From Stenotrophobium rhamnosiphilum (GTDB lineage: Bacteria > Pseudomonadota > Gammaproteobacteria > Nevskiales > Nevskiaceae), in assembly GCF_003052265.1 (NCBI RefSeq), contig NZ_QANS01000004.1:414-64413 (forward strand): a stretch of 64,000 bases of DNA, in the 5' to 3' direction. Made by a program: the position numbers and the translations under genes. A model generated the notes under the pieces. That model did not search any database, was not told the DNA's origin, and saw nothing but the letters and a program-made list of their open reading frames with translations. Shown here piece after piece: positions 18,803-28,913 of the stretch; position 1 is the stretch's first letter, and every line of letters starts with the position of its first letter.

Positions 18803-19543
18803 CTAGGGCAGATGCTCTGCGCTAGCGGGCACATCGATATCGAACTGCCAGTGTCCCGATTGACCCGGCCGTCGTACTGCAGGGGCGAGGAGTTCAAGAA
18901 ATGTATTCCGTGAAATTTCTTGTGCGCCCAGACTCGCGAGATGCGCAGAACTAATCTGACAATCAATCAGCTCGTAAGACCACTGCTTGAGTTGCTGGCA
19001 GAGGTAATAGAGCGCGATTTTCGAAGCATCGTTAGCGCGCGAGAACATCGACTCGCCAAAGAATACGCGTCCAACACTGACGCCATAGAGCCCGCCGATT
19101 AACTGACCTTTGCGCCAAATTTCGATGGAATGGCTGTGTCCTTGCTCGTGCAAATCGCAATATGCCTGCTGCATATCGGAGCCCAGCCAAGTGCCGCGAC
19201 TTTTACTGCGAGCGCCAGCACAGGCGTCGAGTACGTCGCTAAAAACGCGATCGAACGTGATGGCGTAATCCTTACGCGCAATGCTTTTGCCTAGGGAGCG
19301 CGACACTTTCATCTGATCCGGTTGCAGCACTGCGCGAGGATCAGGGCACCACCAGAGAATCGGTTCGTCTGGGTTGTACCAAGGAAAAATGCCTTGGCTG
19401 TAAGCGCGCAGCATGCGTGGGATGCTGAGGTCTCCACCGATGGCCAGCAGGCCATTGGGGTCGCGCATCGCTAAATGCGATGGCGGAAAATGCTGATCAG
19501 GATCTCGTGGATCCAACCAGTGCAGGCGGATTGGATTGTCCAT
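18803..19543 (-). CDS. aat: Leucyl/phenylalanyl-tRNA-protein transferase Aat
   Basis: 246 aa. The hallmark segments are LAMRDPNGLLAIGGDLS, AYSQGIFPWYN and ILWWCPDPRAVL (about 25-73), and GLYGVSVGRVFFGESMFSR (about 151-169). It adds Leu or Phe to N-terminal Lys or Arg, making them ClpS substrates. It starts 6 nt after the FemAB/GNAT-like gene, so it is probably in that operon. With Bpt it covers both the basic and acidic branches of the bacterial N-degron pathway. Confidence 0.96.
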   Translation of the reverse strand: MDNPIRLHWLDPRDPDQHFPPSHLAMRDPNGLLAIGGDLSIPRMLRAYSQGIFPWYNPDEPILWWCPDPRAVLQPDQMKVSRSLGKSIARKDYAITFDRVFSDVLDACAGARSKSRGTWLGSDMQQAYCDLHEQGHSHSIEIWRKGQLIGGLYGVSVGRVFFGESMFSRANDASKIALYYLCQQLKQWSYELIDCQISSAHLASLGAQEISRNTFLELLAPAVRRPGQSGHWQFDIDVPASAEHLP

Positions 19544-19549
19544 CTCTGC

Positions 19550-20710
19550 TCATCCTTCGATGCGATAGGGGCTATGTTGCCTCAACTCTTCCAGTCTTGT
19601 CGCTACCATTTGCCGCTCTCTGCGCAAATAACTGGCAACGGCTTGTGACAGCCTCGGCTCACTGAGCCAGTGCATGGATTGCGTAAGCTGAGGCTCAAAG
19701 CCACGTGCCAGTTTGTGTTCGCCCTGTGCGCCTGCGTCGTAATGCTGCAAGCCTTCGCGAATGCAGTAATCGATGCCTTGGTAGTAGCAGGTTTCAAAGT
19801 GCAGGCCGTTGTAACGCTCAGCGGCGCCCCAGTGACGACCGTAGAGGGTATCGCCACCAACAATGGTGATTGCGCAGGCTACAAGGTGTTCGCCATCACG
19901 ACACAAAATCATGCGCAGAGGTGTGCCCGCGCGCATGCCGTAGTCGAGAAAGAAACGCAGATTCAGATAAGGTGCTTGCCCACGTTCTTCGTAGGTATTG
20001 GCGTAGAGCGCGTAGATGTCAGCCCACAGTGATTCGGCAATCTCATCGCCTTTGATCGTTTCAAAGCGAAGGCCAGCTTCGACGATGCGACGGCGTTCGC
20101 GCTGAATCTTTTTGCGCTTGTCGGCACGTAGTCGCGCGAGGAATGCCTCGAAGTCAGTGTAGCCGTGGTTGTGCCAATGAAACTGAATATCGTTGCGTGG
20201 CAAACCGTCGACTTTTGCTGCGGTGTTTTGATCTTCTTGCTGCGCAAAAAGCAGATGCAGAGATGAAGCGCCGAGTTGAGTGGGCAGCTGCGTCAGCGCG
20301 GTCATCAGTTGCTGGCGAGTCGCTGCGTTGCTTGCACCCAGGCGAGGTCCGGACGAAGGCGTGAATGGCGTGGCACAGAGCAGCTTGGGGTAATAGTCGA
20401 TGCCTGCGCGATGGCTGGCTTCGGCCCAAGACCAATCAAATACAAATTCGCCGTAAGAATGATCTTTGAGATACAGCGGTGCTGCGGCGACGATGCCTGC
20501 GTCTGTCTCTAATGTGACGTGACTTGGATGCCAGCCAGTGCGTGTGCCGACACAAGCGCTGTCTTCCAGCGCTTTGAGAAAATCGTGGCGTGTGAATGGG
20601 TAGGCGGAATCAAAAAGGGCATCCCAAGCTTGAGCCGGGATGCCCGAAATACGCTGATGCAGCCGAAGCTGCGGTGTGAGGTGCAGGGCGGCGTCTGGCG
20701 CGCCGATCAA
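19550..20710 (-). CDS. GNAT/FemAB-like protein (DUF482, COG3146 type)
   Basis: 386 aa. The pattern fits the DUF482 family, an acyltransferase-fold group annotated as peptidoglycan biosynthesis or recognition. Seen are HDFLKALEDSACVG near the start, PLYLKDHSYGEFVFDWSWA (about 77-95), a basic RADKRKKIQRERR stretch (about 190-202) and YGRHWGA near 290. No substrate is established. It overlaps the upstream small gene by 4 nt and lies 6 nt before aat, at the place where related genomes often carry trxB. Confidence 0.8.
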   Translation of the reverse strand: MIGAPDAALHLTPQLRLHQRISGIPAQAWDALFDSAYPFTRHDFLKALEDSACVGTRTGWHPSHVTLETDAGIVAAAPLYLKDHSYGEFVFDWSWAEASHRAGIDYYPKLLCATPFTPSSGPRLGASNAATRQQLMTALTQLPTQLGASSLHLLFAQQEDQNTAAKVDGLPRNDIQFHWHNHGYTDFEAFLARLRADKRKKIQRERRRIVEAGLRFETIKGDEIAESLWADIYALYANTYEERGQAPYLNLRFFLDYGMRAGTPLRMILCRDGEHLVACAITIVGGDTLYGRHWGAAERYNGLHFETCYYQGIDYCIREGLQHYDAGAQGEHKLARGFEPQLTQSMHWLSEPRLSQAVASYLRRERQMVATRLEELRQHSPYRIEG

Positions 20711-21042
20711 TGAAAGATCGGCGCCACGGTCGGAATATCACGCAGCGCCCACTGCACGACGGCGTCATGTTCAAAACGGGTGATTTGCTCATTTTCGCCT
20801 GGCGCTGTGGTTTCGGTCACGCGGCCTTCGGCGTCAAAGCGCACACAGGCGCCCGCAGACTGAACCTTGAGTTCACCCTTGCTGCTGGTGTCATCCAAGG
20901 TCAACTGCAAATAACGCAGGCGGCTTTCGGCGAATTCCGGCAAGGGGCTGGCGCCAGCAGCGATCAACGCCGCTTGATCCGTGCTGAATTCACGGATGCC
21001 TCCATCCTGCGTCAGAAGAAAGTGCCTAACCTGCGTGCTCAT
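20707..21042 (-). CDS. Small conserved-looking protein of unknown function
   Basis: 111 aa from the ATG at 21042 (MSTQVRHFLLT), which has GGAAG 6 nt upstream; an in-frame ATG 11 codons earlier lacks this. I do not recognise a family. The protein is a compact single domain with a beta-rich middle (RLRYLQLTLDDTSSKGELKVQ) and no signal peptide or membrane helix. Its stop overlaps the start of the GNAT-like gene (ATGA), so it heads the small-gnat-aat operon, divergent from ftsK. Confidence 0.75.
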   Translation of the reverse strand: MSTQVRHFLLTQDGGIREFSTDQAALIAAGASPLPEFAESRLRYLQLTLDDTSSKGELKVQSAGACVRFDAEGRVTETTAPGENEQITRFEHDAVVQWALRDIPTVAPIFH

Positions 21043-21188
21043 TGCGACTTCCGGTAAATGTGTAATTTTAGACATGGACTATTAGTGAAGGTTTCTGGCG
21101 ATTTTTCAAGTGCCCCACCGACAAGATTCCAGCGGAGGGGCTGTTATGATTGGTAGGATGAAAACTATTCAAAAAATGGCCCAGCCTA

Positions 21189-23543
21189 GTGTTTAAAAGC
21201 AAGTCTCAAGCCACCGACGAAACCGCGGGTCCTAGCTGGTTAGAGCGCCTGCCCGGAGAGGCGACGTTGTTGGCCTGTACGGGCTTGGCGCTGTTTCTGC
21301 TCGGAACCCTGCTGAGCTACAACCCCAATGATCCGGGTTGGTCGTCTTCTGGCACCGGTGAGCCGGTACGCAATTTGATGGGTGCGGCGGGTGCTTGGTT
21401 TGCCGATGTACTGCTGTCGCTGTTTGGTTACGGCGCGTTTTTCCTGCCGTGGATTGCGTTGTGGACAGGTATCCGTTTCTTCCGCGGCGATGAAGATGAT
21501 CATCCTCTGCCGCAATCGCTGCGCGTGCTGTGCTGGATTCTGGCGTTTGCGTGCTTGGCTTCGCTGTGCTCCATGCATGTTGGTGCGGTGCAGGATTTAG
21601 CACCGCAAGGTAGCGGTGGCATCACGGGTCAGGCCATCGCGCATCAACTGGTTTCAGTGTTAAGTGCAGTCGGCACCACGCTGCTTTTATTGACGGTATT
21701 GCTAGTGACCTTGCCGCTTGCGATGCGTTTTTCATGGATGGAGATCCTTGAGCGTATCGGCACTTGGGCGCTGCATCTGAATGAGCGTTTTAGCAAGAAA
21801 GAGCAGGGCGCGCATTCTGAATTTGAGGAAGTAGCCGAGAGCGAAAACGAAGCTGAGGTGCCTGCAAAAGGATCATCTCCCTACGTTTCTGCGTTGCGTT
21901 CAATCGAACCTGCTCTGGCTAAGACGCGCAAACGCAAAGCGCCAGCTTTAGTCGGTAGCGAAGAAGAACAGTCCGATATGTTTGCGCCACCGCCTCCACT
22001 TGAAAAGCCGGTGAAGCCAGCTAAGCCAGTGAAAGTGGACGTGCCGAAGTTTGATGGCGATCCGCTGCCTCCCTTGTCGATTCTCGATGCGGCCAAGCCT
22101 TCGGGCAAGCAGTACACCCCTGACGAACTGGAACGCTTGTCGCGTGATCTTGAGCGCCATCTGAATGACTTTGGCATCAAGGTACAGGTTGTCGAAGTAG
22201 CTCCTGGCCCGGTGATCACTCGTTTTGAATTGCAGCCAGCGCCTGGTGTGAAGGGCTCGCAGATCACCAATCTTTCAAAAGATCTCGCGCGTGCGCTATC
22301 GGTTTCTAGCGTGCGTGTTATCGAAGTGATCGAAGGCAAACCTTACGTTGGCCTTGAGATCCCGAACCAGAAGCGCGAGATGGTGATGTTGCGCGAAATT
22401 CTGGATTCGGCCGAATATAAAAATTCGAGCTCGCCGTTAACGATGGGTCTGGGCAAGGACATTGCGGGTCGTCCTGTCAGCACTGATCTCGGCAAGATGC
22501 CGCACTTGCTGGTTGCTGGTACGACGGGCGCAGGTAAGTCCGTTGCAGTGAACGCGATGATCTTGTCAATGCTCTACAAATCGACCAAGGATGAGCTGCG
22601 TTTCATTCTGGTTGATCCGAAGGTGGTTGAGCTTTCAGTTTATGAAGGCATCCCGCATTTGCTGACGCCGGTTGTGACCGACATGAAAGACGCAGCTAAC
22701 GCGCTGCGTTGGTGCGTGGCGGAAATGGAACGGCGCTATCGTTTGTTGGCAGCTCACGGCGTGCGAAATCTGGCTGGTCTCAATAAGAAAATTGAAGAGG
22801 CACATGAAGCGGGCGTGCCGCTCAGAGAGGCGGTGAAAAAGGAGAAGGAGTTGTTTGATGCTCCTGTCGAACCCGATATTCTCAAGCCTATGCCGCACAT
22901 CGTCGTCATCATCGACGAGTTGGCCGACTTGATGATGGTGGTCGGCAAGAAGGTTGAAGAGCTGATTGCGCGTCTCGCGCAGAAGGCGCGTGCGGTGGGT
23001 ATCCACTTGATCGTTGCTACACAGCGTCCATCTGTTGACGTGATTACGGGTTTGATCAAGGCGAACGTTCCTTCGCGCGTTGCGTTCCAGGTCGCATCAC
23101 GCATTGACTCACGCACCATTCTTGATGAGATGGGCGCAGAGACGCTCCTCGGTCACGGCGACATGTTGTTCCGCCCGATCGGCGCGCGACAGCTACAGCG
23201 TGTTCACGGTGCCTTTGTTGGCGACGATGAGGTGAAGAACGTCGTGGCCTATTTGAAACAGGTCGGTCCGCCGGAATACATCGAAGAGATCGTTGCCGAT
23301 GAAGCGCCAGCGAATGTTGCGGGCGAGGGCGGGAACGATGCGGAATCTGATCCGCTCTACGATCAGGCCGTGCAGCTGGTCATCGAAAGTCGCAAGGCCT
23401 CTGTGTCTTGGGTGCAGCGCCGCTTAAGCGTCGGCTACAACCGCGCTGCACGTATGGTTGAGCAGATGGAGGCCACAGGTATCGTTGGCCCCAGCGGCCC
23501 CGGCGGCAATCGAGAGATTCTGGTGCCCGGAGGGCGCGAGTGA
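21189..23543 (+). CDS. ftsK: DNA translocase FtsK
   Basis: 784 aa with a GTG start. Four membrane helices (about 24-45, 67-90, 103-123 and 148-175) anchor it at the septum. An acidic linker (about 200-300) follows, then the motor with Walker A GTTGAGKS near 443-450 and Walker [15 protein letters not shown] near 570. A winged-helix gamma domain at the end contains [18 protein letters not shown]. It pumps chromosome dimers to dif at division. It is divergent from the small-gnat-aat operon and followed by lolA. Confidence 0.96.
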   Translation: MFKSKSQATDETAGPSWLERLPGEATLLACTGLALFLLGTLLSYNPNDPGWSSSGTGEPVRNLMGAAGAWFADVLLSLFGYGAFFLPWIALWTGIRFFRGDEDDHPLPQSLRVLCWILAFACLASLCSMHVGAVQDLAPQGSGGITGQAIAHQLVSVLSAVGTTLLLLTVLLVTLPLAMRFSWMEILERIGTWALHLNERFSKKEQGAHSEFEEVAESENEAEVPAKGSSPYVSALRSIEPALAKTRKRKAPALVGSEEEQSDMFAPPPPLEKPVKPAKPVKVDVPKFDGDPLPPLSILDAAKPSGKQYTPDELERLSRDLERHLNDFGIKVQVVEVAPGPVITRFELQPAPGVKGSQITNLSKDLARALSVSSVRVIEVIEGKPYVGLEIPNQKREMVMLREILDSAEYKNSSSPLTMGLGKDIAGRPVSTDLGKMPHLLVAGTTGAGKSVAVNAMILSMLYKSTKDELRFILVDPKVVELSVYEGIPHLLTPVVTDMKDAANALRWCVAEMERRYRLLAAHGVRNLAGLNKKIEEAHEAGVPLREAVKKEKELFDAPVEPDILKPMPHIVVIIDELADLMMVVGKKVEELIARLAQKARAVGIHLIVATQRPSVDVITGLIKANVPSRVAFQVASRIDSRTILDEMGAETLLGHGDMLFRPIGARQLQRVHGAFVGDDEVKNVVAYLKQVGPPEYIEEIVADEAPANVAGEGGNDAESDPLYDQAVQLVIESRKASVSWVQRRLSVGYNRAARMVEQMEATGIVGPSGPGGNREILVPGGRE

Positions 23544-23606
23544 ATTCAGAGTGGATTCAGGTGTCAGAGTGCACACTGACTTTTCGCTATTGCTGAGAAT
23601 GTTTCG

Positions 23607-24242
23607 ATGACCTCAAGTTCAAGAATTATTGCTTTGCTGCTGGCGCTGCTTGTTGCGCCGTCATTTGCTGCAACCACCGCGCAAGACGAGCTCAAGCGCT
23701 TTGTCGATGGCGTGCAGACGCTGCAAGCCGATTTTACGCAGATACAGGTGGATGATCGCGGCAAGCAGCTTTCGATGACGAGCGGCCATATGTGGCTGTC
23801 ACGTCCGGGCAAATTCCGTTGGTCTTATCAGAAGCCTTATCAGCAGTTGATGGTTTGTGATGGCAAAAAGATTTGGTTCTACGACAACGATCTTTCGCAG
23901 GTGACGGTGCGTCCGGTTGATGCAACGCTGCGCGGTACTCCTGCGGATTTGTTGTCGCAGAAAGCGACGCTGTCAGACGGTTTCAACATCGAAGACGGTG
24001 GCATGGATGGCGGCAATCGTCTGATTCGCCTCAAGCCTAAATCGCAAGACAGTGATTTCAAAGCCATCGAACTTTGGCTTGGCGCTGGCGGCGCACCGAC
24101 GCGTATGAAATTTCTCGATCAGCTCGGTGGCAACACCGACGTCAGCTTTTCGCAGATCGTCACCAATAAAAAAATCGATGACGCACAGTTTCGCTTCACA
24201 CCGCCGAAGGGCGTTGAAGTGATTGATGGTGCGGCTCAGTAA
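23607..24242 (+). CDS. lolA: Outer-membrane lipoprotein carrier LolA
   Basis: 211 aa. A signal peptide ends near SFAATTAQ (about residue 20). The mature part has [39 protein letters not shown] and later [12 protein letters not shown]. It ferries lipoproteins from LolCDE to LolB across the periplasm. It lies 63 bp after ftsK and 5 bp before rarA, in the conserved ftsK-lolA-rarA-serS order. Confidence 0.95.
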   Translation: MTSSSRIIALLLALLVAPSFAATTAQDELKRFVDGVQTLQADFTQIQVDDRGKQLSMTSGHMWLSRPGKFRWSYQKPYQQLMVCDGKKIWFYDNDLSQVTVRPVDATLRGTPADLLSQKATLSDGFNIEDGGMDGGNRLIRLKPKSQDSDFKAIELWLGAGGAPTRMKFLDQLGGNTDVSFSQIVTNKKIDDAQFRFTPPKGVEVIDGAAQ

Positions 24243-24247
24243 ATCGC

Positions 24248-25534
24248 GTGCAGGCCTTGCATAAACCCTTAGCGGAGCGAATGCGGCCACGATTGCTGGA
24301 TGAGGTTGTAGGACAAGAGCATTTGCTTGGACAGGGTGCACCTTTGCGTGCGCTGCTTGAGGCTGGAAAAATTCCTTCAATGGTTTTTTGGGGGCCTCCT
24401 GGCGTCGGTAAAACTACACTGGCGCGTTTGGTTGCGCAGTACGTTGACGCAAACTTTTTAACGCTGTCTGCGGTGTTGGCGGGTGTTAAAGATATTCGCG
24501 AAGCGACAGCGCAGGCGCAGATGGCGCTTGAAGCCAAAGAGCCGCGCCGAACGGTTTTGTTTGTCGACGAAATTCATCGCTTTAATAAAAGTCAGCAAGA
24601 CGCGTTGCTGCCATTTGTTGAAGATGGCACTTTGGCGCTGATTGGTGCGACGACAGAAAATCCATCCTTCGAATTGAATGGTGCTTTGCTTTCGCGATTG
24701 CGTGTATTTGTTCTACGTTCGCTCAGTGAAGAAGCGATTCTGACGCTGTTGCATCGTGCGCTCACCGATGCTGAAAAAGGGTTGGGCGAGCCGGAAGGTT
24801 CAATTCCGTATAGTTGGCTGACACGTATTTCACAGGCTGCAGATGGTGATGCGCGTCGTGGCTTGGTGTTGCTGGAAACAGCGGTCGAACTCTCTCGGGC
24901 TGAAGAATCGAAAGACGACAAGCTTTTAGAGAAACTCATCGGACGCGGATTCCGTCGCTTCGATAAGCAGGGCGAGAATTTCTACGATCAGATTTCGGCA
25001 TTGCATAAGTCTGTGCGCGGCAGTGATCCAGATGCAGCGCTCTACTGGTTTGCGCGCATGCTCGATGGTGGTGTTGATGGCGGTTATGTCGCACGTCGCC
25101 TGACGCGCATGGCTTACGAAGATATCGGCTTGGCCGATCCACGCGCTTTGCAAATGGCCCTGAACGCTTGGGACGCCTTTGATCGCATCGGTAGCCCTGA
25201 AGGCGAACTGGCGCTGGCGCAGGTCGTTGTTTATTTGGCTGTGGCGCCCAAGAGCAATGCGGTCTACACCGCCTATAACAAGGTGCGTGCGACGGTGGAG
25301 GCCACCGGTACACTCGATGTGCCGATGCACATCCGCAATGCGCCCACAAAGCTGATGAAGGATCTGGACTATGGCAAGGGCTATCGCTATGACCATGACG
25401 AAGAAGGCGCTCACGCTGCTGGCCAGCAATTTCTCCCCGATGGCCTCCAAGGCACGGTCTTCTACGAACCGGTTGGTCGAGGGCTCGAAATCAAAATCGC
25501 CGAACGTCTGGTGCAGCTCCGCAAAAAATCCTGA
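24248..25534 (+). CDS. rarA: Replication-associated recombination protein A (RarA/MgsA)
   Basis: 428 aa. It probably starts at the GTG 5 nt after lolA. The AAA+ clamp-loader-like ATPase has Walker [10 protein letters not shown] near 57-65, Walker [11 protein letters not shown] near 101-110 and sensor GATTENPSF near 134. A C-terminal tetramerisation region contains [18 protein letters not shown] and [19 protein letters not shown]. It acts at stalled replication forks. Confidence 0.95.
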   Translation: MQALHKPLAERMRPRLLDEVVGQEHLLGQGAPLRALLEAGKIPSMVFWGPPGVGKTTLARLVAQYVDANFLTLSAVLAGVKDIREATAQAQMALEAKEPRRTVLFVDEIHRFNKSQQDALLPFVEDGTLALIGATTENPSFELNGALLSRLRVFVLRSLSEEAILTLLHRALTDAEKGLGEPEGSIPYSWLTRISQAADGDARRGLVLLETAVELSRAEESKDDKLLEKLIGRGFRRFDKQGENFYDQISALHKSVRGSDPDAALYWFARMLDGGVDGGYVARRLTRMAYEDIGLADPRALQMALNAWDAFDRIGSPEGELALAQVVVYLAVAPKSNAVYTAYNKVRATVEATGTLDVPMHIRNAPTKLMKDLDYGKGYRYDHDEEGAHAAGQQFLPDGLQGTVFYEPVGRGLEIKIAERLVQLRKKS

Positions 25535-26875
<1,341 letters not shown>

Positions 26876-26940
26876 ACCCTTATTCTGAGGTCACAGTTTA
26901 GAAGGGAACGCTCACGTATCTGCGAGCGTTCTGCACCAAC

Positions 26941-26969
26941 AAAAAGGCCCGCATTTGCGGGCCTTTTTG
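26941..26969. terminator. Bidirectional terminator between serS and the barrel/small-protein operon
   Basis: AAAAAGGCCCGC (26941-26952), loop ATTT, GCGGGCCTTTTT (26957-26968). It is a perfect 12-bp stem with an A-run on one side and a T-run on the other. It can end serS rightward and the 28106-26994 gene pair leftward. Confidence 0.9.
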
Positions 26970-26993
26970 CGTAGTTCGAAAGAACCGAACGGA

Positions 26994-27305
26994 TTACAGC
27001 AGTTTGCCGTCTTTGAAGACTTCACCGGTGAGGGTGGTGCCGCTAAATGGCTTGCCGCTTGGATCAACCAATACGCCGTTGGTATCGAAATAAAGCTCGA
27101 CGCCGCCGAAGAAAATCTTGCTCAGGGTATAAGCCAAGCTGCCAGGGCCGCGGCCAGCAGCGTTAGGGTTGCTGCCGATATTGCTGTTCAGCGTGAAGTT
27201 ATCGATACCCAAAGCGCCAGAGCCAAGAGTTCCGCTTGCGGCAGCAGCGCCACCGGCGTAGCTAGCAGCAAGAACCAAAAGGCCAGTCATGATGTGTTTA
27301 CGCAT
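26994..27305 (-). CDS. Small secreted Gly/Ser-rich protein of unknown function
   Basis: 103 aa from the ATG at 27305 (MRKHIM), where GGAG lies 6 nt upstream; ATGs further upstream sit on or before that site. A signal peptide ends near GGAAA (about residue 22). The mature part is about 80 aa, with SGTLGSGALG, a small-residue-rich middle and GGVELYFDTNGVLVDPSG. No family is recognised. It lies 27 bp after the barrel gene and before a terminator, so the two probably share one mRNA and may work together at the cell surface or in the periplasm. Confidence 0.65.
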   Translation of the reverse strand: MRKHIMTGLLVLAASYAGGAAAASGTLGSGALGIDNFTLNSNIGSNPNAAGRGPGSLAYTLSKIFFGGVELYFDTNGVLVDPSGKPFSGTTLTGEVFKDGKLL

Positions 27306-27332
27306 ATTCATCTCCAATCGAGTGGCCAATTA

Positions 27333-28106
27333 TTAAAAGTGAAAACCGTAGCCGAGTGTCATGGCTACTTGAGCGTCGCTGTTATAGCGACCGGTCACAT
27401 TGACGGCACCCAATGTAACGGTGAAGGGCAAGGTACGGAACGGAGCGGCTGAAATCCCGGCATTCAGGAAGCGGCCGGTGTAATCCGCAACGATAGATAC
27501 TTGTGGCGTAAAGTAGAAAGCAAGAGAGCCGAAAACGCCTGCGCCGCCATTTTGGCCTATTTCTTGAAAGGCTTGGTCGCCAATGCCGACGTTTGCCACC
27601 AAGGCGTAAGGGCTAGTCGTACCAATTTTGAATGCCTTCGTCGCAACTGCGTAAAGGCTCGCTTTATTCTGATTTGATTGTTTGCCCCAACGAGCCGTGC
27701 TGTTGACGCCTACAGCAAATGCTGCGCCGCTACCCAAGTTGGTATGCAACTTGAAACCTAGAGCACCTGAATCGCCAAAGCTATCACCGCTGCTACCGGA
27801 GAGGCTGGAGACCGATACTTGCGTTTCAAGACCAACGTAACGATCTGCATCGCCGAGGCCAAATGCCACGCCAGCGCTACCGTCACCTTTCTTGCCTGAG
27901 CCGCTCAGCGTCTGGCCGAACACGCCGATACCGGCGGAGCCCCAGTCAGCACCAAAAGCGATAGGGGAACCAAACGAAGCACCTGCAAAGCTGCTGGCTG
28001 CTTGGGCGCCAGCGTTTGAGGCAACTAGAGTTTGAGCTTGCGCATCAGCACTAACGAGTGCGAACAGCCCGAGCGCAAAAAGACCTGATTTCATCTGATG
28101 CTTCAT
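27333..28106 (-). CDS. Putative outer-membrane beta-barrel protein
   Basis: 257 aa. A signal peptide ends at AQA-QT (about residue 24). The rest is Gly/Ser/Ala-rich with alternating hydrophobic strands. The C-terminus is VAMTLGYGFHF, a terminal-Phe signature recognised by the BAM complex. No named porin family is evident. Start at 28106 (MKHQMKSG) with GGGA 8 nt upstream. A LacI-family-type palindrome lies 72 bp upstream. It is probably co-transcribed with the small secreted protein gene. The barrel call rests on composition, signal peptide and C-terminus. Confidence 0.65.
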   Translation of the reverse strand: MKHQMKSGLFALGLFALVSADAQAQTLVASNAGAQAASSFAGASFGSPIAFGADWGSAGIGVFGQTLSGSGKKGDGSAGVAFGLGDADRYVGLETQVSVSSLSGSSGDSFGDSGALGFKLHTNLGSGAAFAVGVNSTARWGKQSNQNKASLYAVATKAFKIGTTSPYALVANVGIGDQAFQEIGQNGGAGVFGSLAFYFTPQVSIVADYTGRFLNAGISAAPFRTLPFTVTLGAVNVTGRYNSDAQVAMTLGYGFHF

Positions 28107-28177
28107 AAATTAATTCCCATCCTTTGGATTTTTCTGTGCTTGAAACTGCAGCTGAGTGTACGACCCATTACTGACAC

Positions 28178-28191
28178 TGTAAGCGCTTGCA
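28178..28191. promoter_or_regulatory. LacI/GalR-type operator candidate
   Basis: TGTAAGCGCTTGCA is a 14-bp near-perfect palindrome (one mismatched pair) matching the TGNAANCGNTTNCA pattern typical of LacI-family sites. It lies 72 bp upstream of the barrel start. No LacI-family regulator is encoded in the window. The rest of the 28107-28406 gap shows only a small hairpin (CTTGC-N6-GCAAG near 28210-28230) and no open frame of note. Confidence 0.5.
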
Positions 28192-28406
28192 GACCAAAAA
28201 AACAAGCTTTCTTGCTACTTTGCAAGTAATTTTTACTCAGTAATTTGAGCGATTTTTGGGTCTGCCTTTGATCTGGCCAGCTTGCTGATCTCCGAACTGA
28301 AATAAACCAAGCCTAAACCGTTGGAAACAGGCCCCTATTGCGGGCTTATGAATTTGCCAATCGCGATGTGCTGCAAATGGCAGTTAACAGCTTTATCGCG
28401 GCACTC

Positions 28407-28913
28407 TTATAAGCTATTGCTTCTGCGATGCTCGCGAGGAATGACCATATCCTTATCTGTAGCTCGTTGATAAGCCGAGGCAAAATCATCAAAGGCGGTC
28501 AGGCAGACATTGGGGTCTTGGTCCGCGCGGAGCAAGAAGCTGTTAATGCCTGAACGCTGCATGCCCTGAATTTGATCGCGCACAACGGCACCGCCGACTG
28601 CCAAAATCTCGCCTTTATAAGCGTAACGATCACGCAATAAGCGTGCCTGAGAATAAGCACGACCGTCGGCAAAGCCGGGAAAGTCGAGGACGATCAGTTT
28701 GCGGTCTTCCAGTTCAGCCCAGATCGTTGTGAGGTCTGCGGTGTTGGGTAGGCGTACACCGACGTCGACGGACAGGCTGCGCAGTTGTGCGTTGTCTTTC
28801 TGCCAACGCGCGAGTGACACGACGAAGTTCCCATTCTGTGGGGCAGCAGCTTCGTCATCCAGAATGGTTACATCGTTCGGCACGATCTGGCGATTACGAA
28901 TCAGCGCGCTCAT
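28407..28913 (-). CDS. DUF934 protein, sulfite-reductase partner
   Basis: 168 aa. The family blocks are LPNTADLTTIWAELEDRKLIVLDFPGFADGRAYSQARLLR (split across about 55-95) and FLLRADQD (about 128). DUF934 genes are habitually next to cysI-type reductases and are inferred to help assimilatory sulfite reduction, perhaps with electron delivery or assembly. It overlaps the cysI stop by 4 nt (ATGA), so the pair is coupled. Confidence 0.88.
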   Translation of the reverse strand: MSALIRNRQIVPNDVTILDDEAAAPQNGNFVVSLARWQKDNAQLRSLSVDVGVRLPNTADLTTIWAELEDRKLIVLDFPGFADGRAYSQARLLRDRYAYKGEILAVGGAVVRDQIQGMQRSGINSFLLRADQDPNVCLTAFDDFASAYQRATDKDMVIPREHRRSNSL

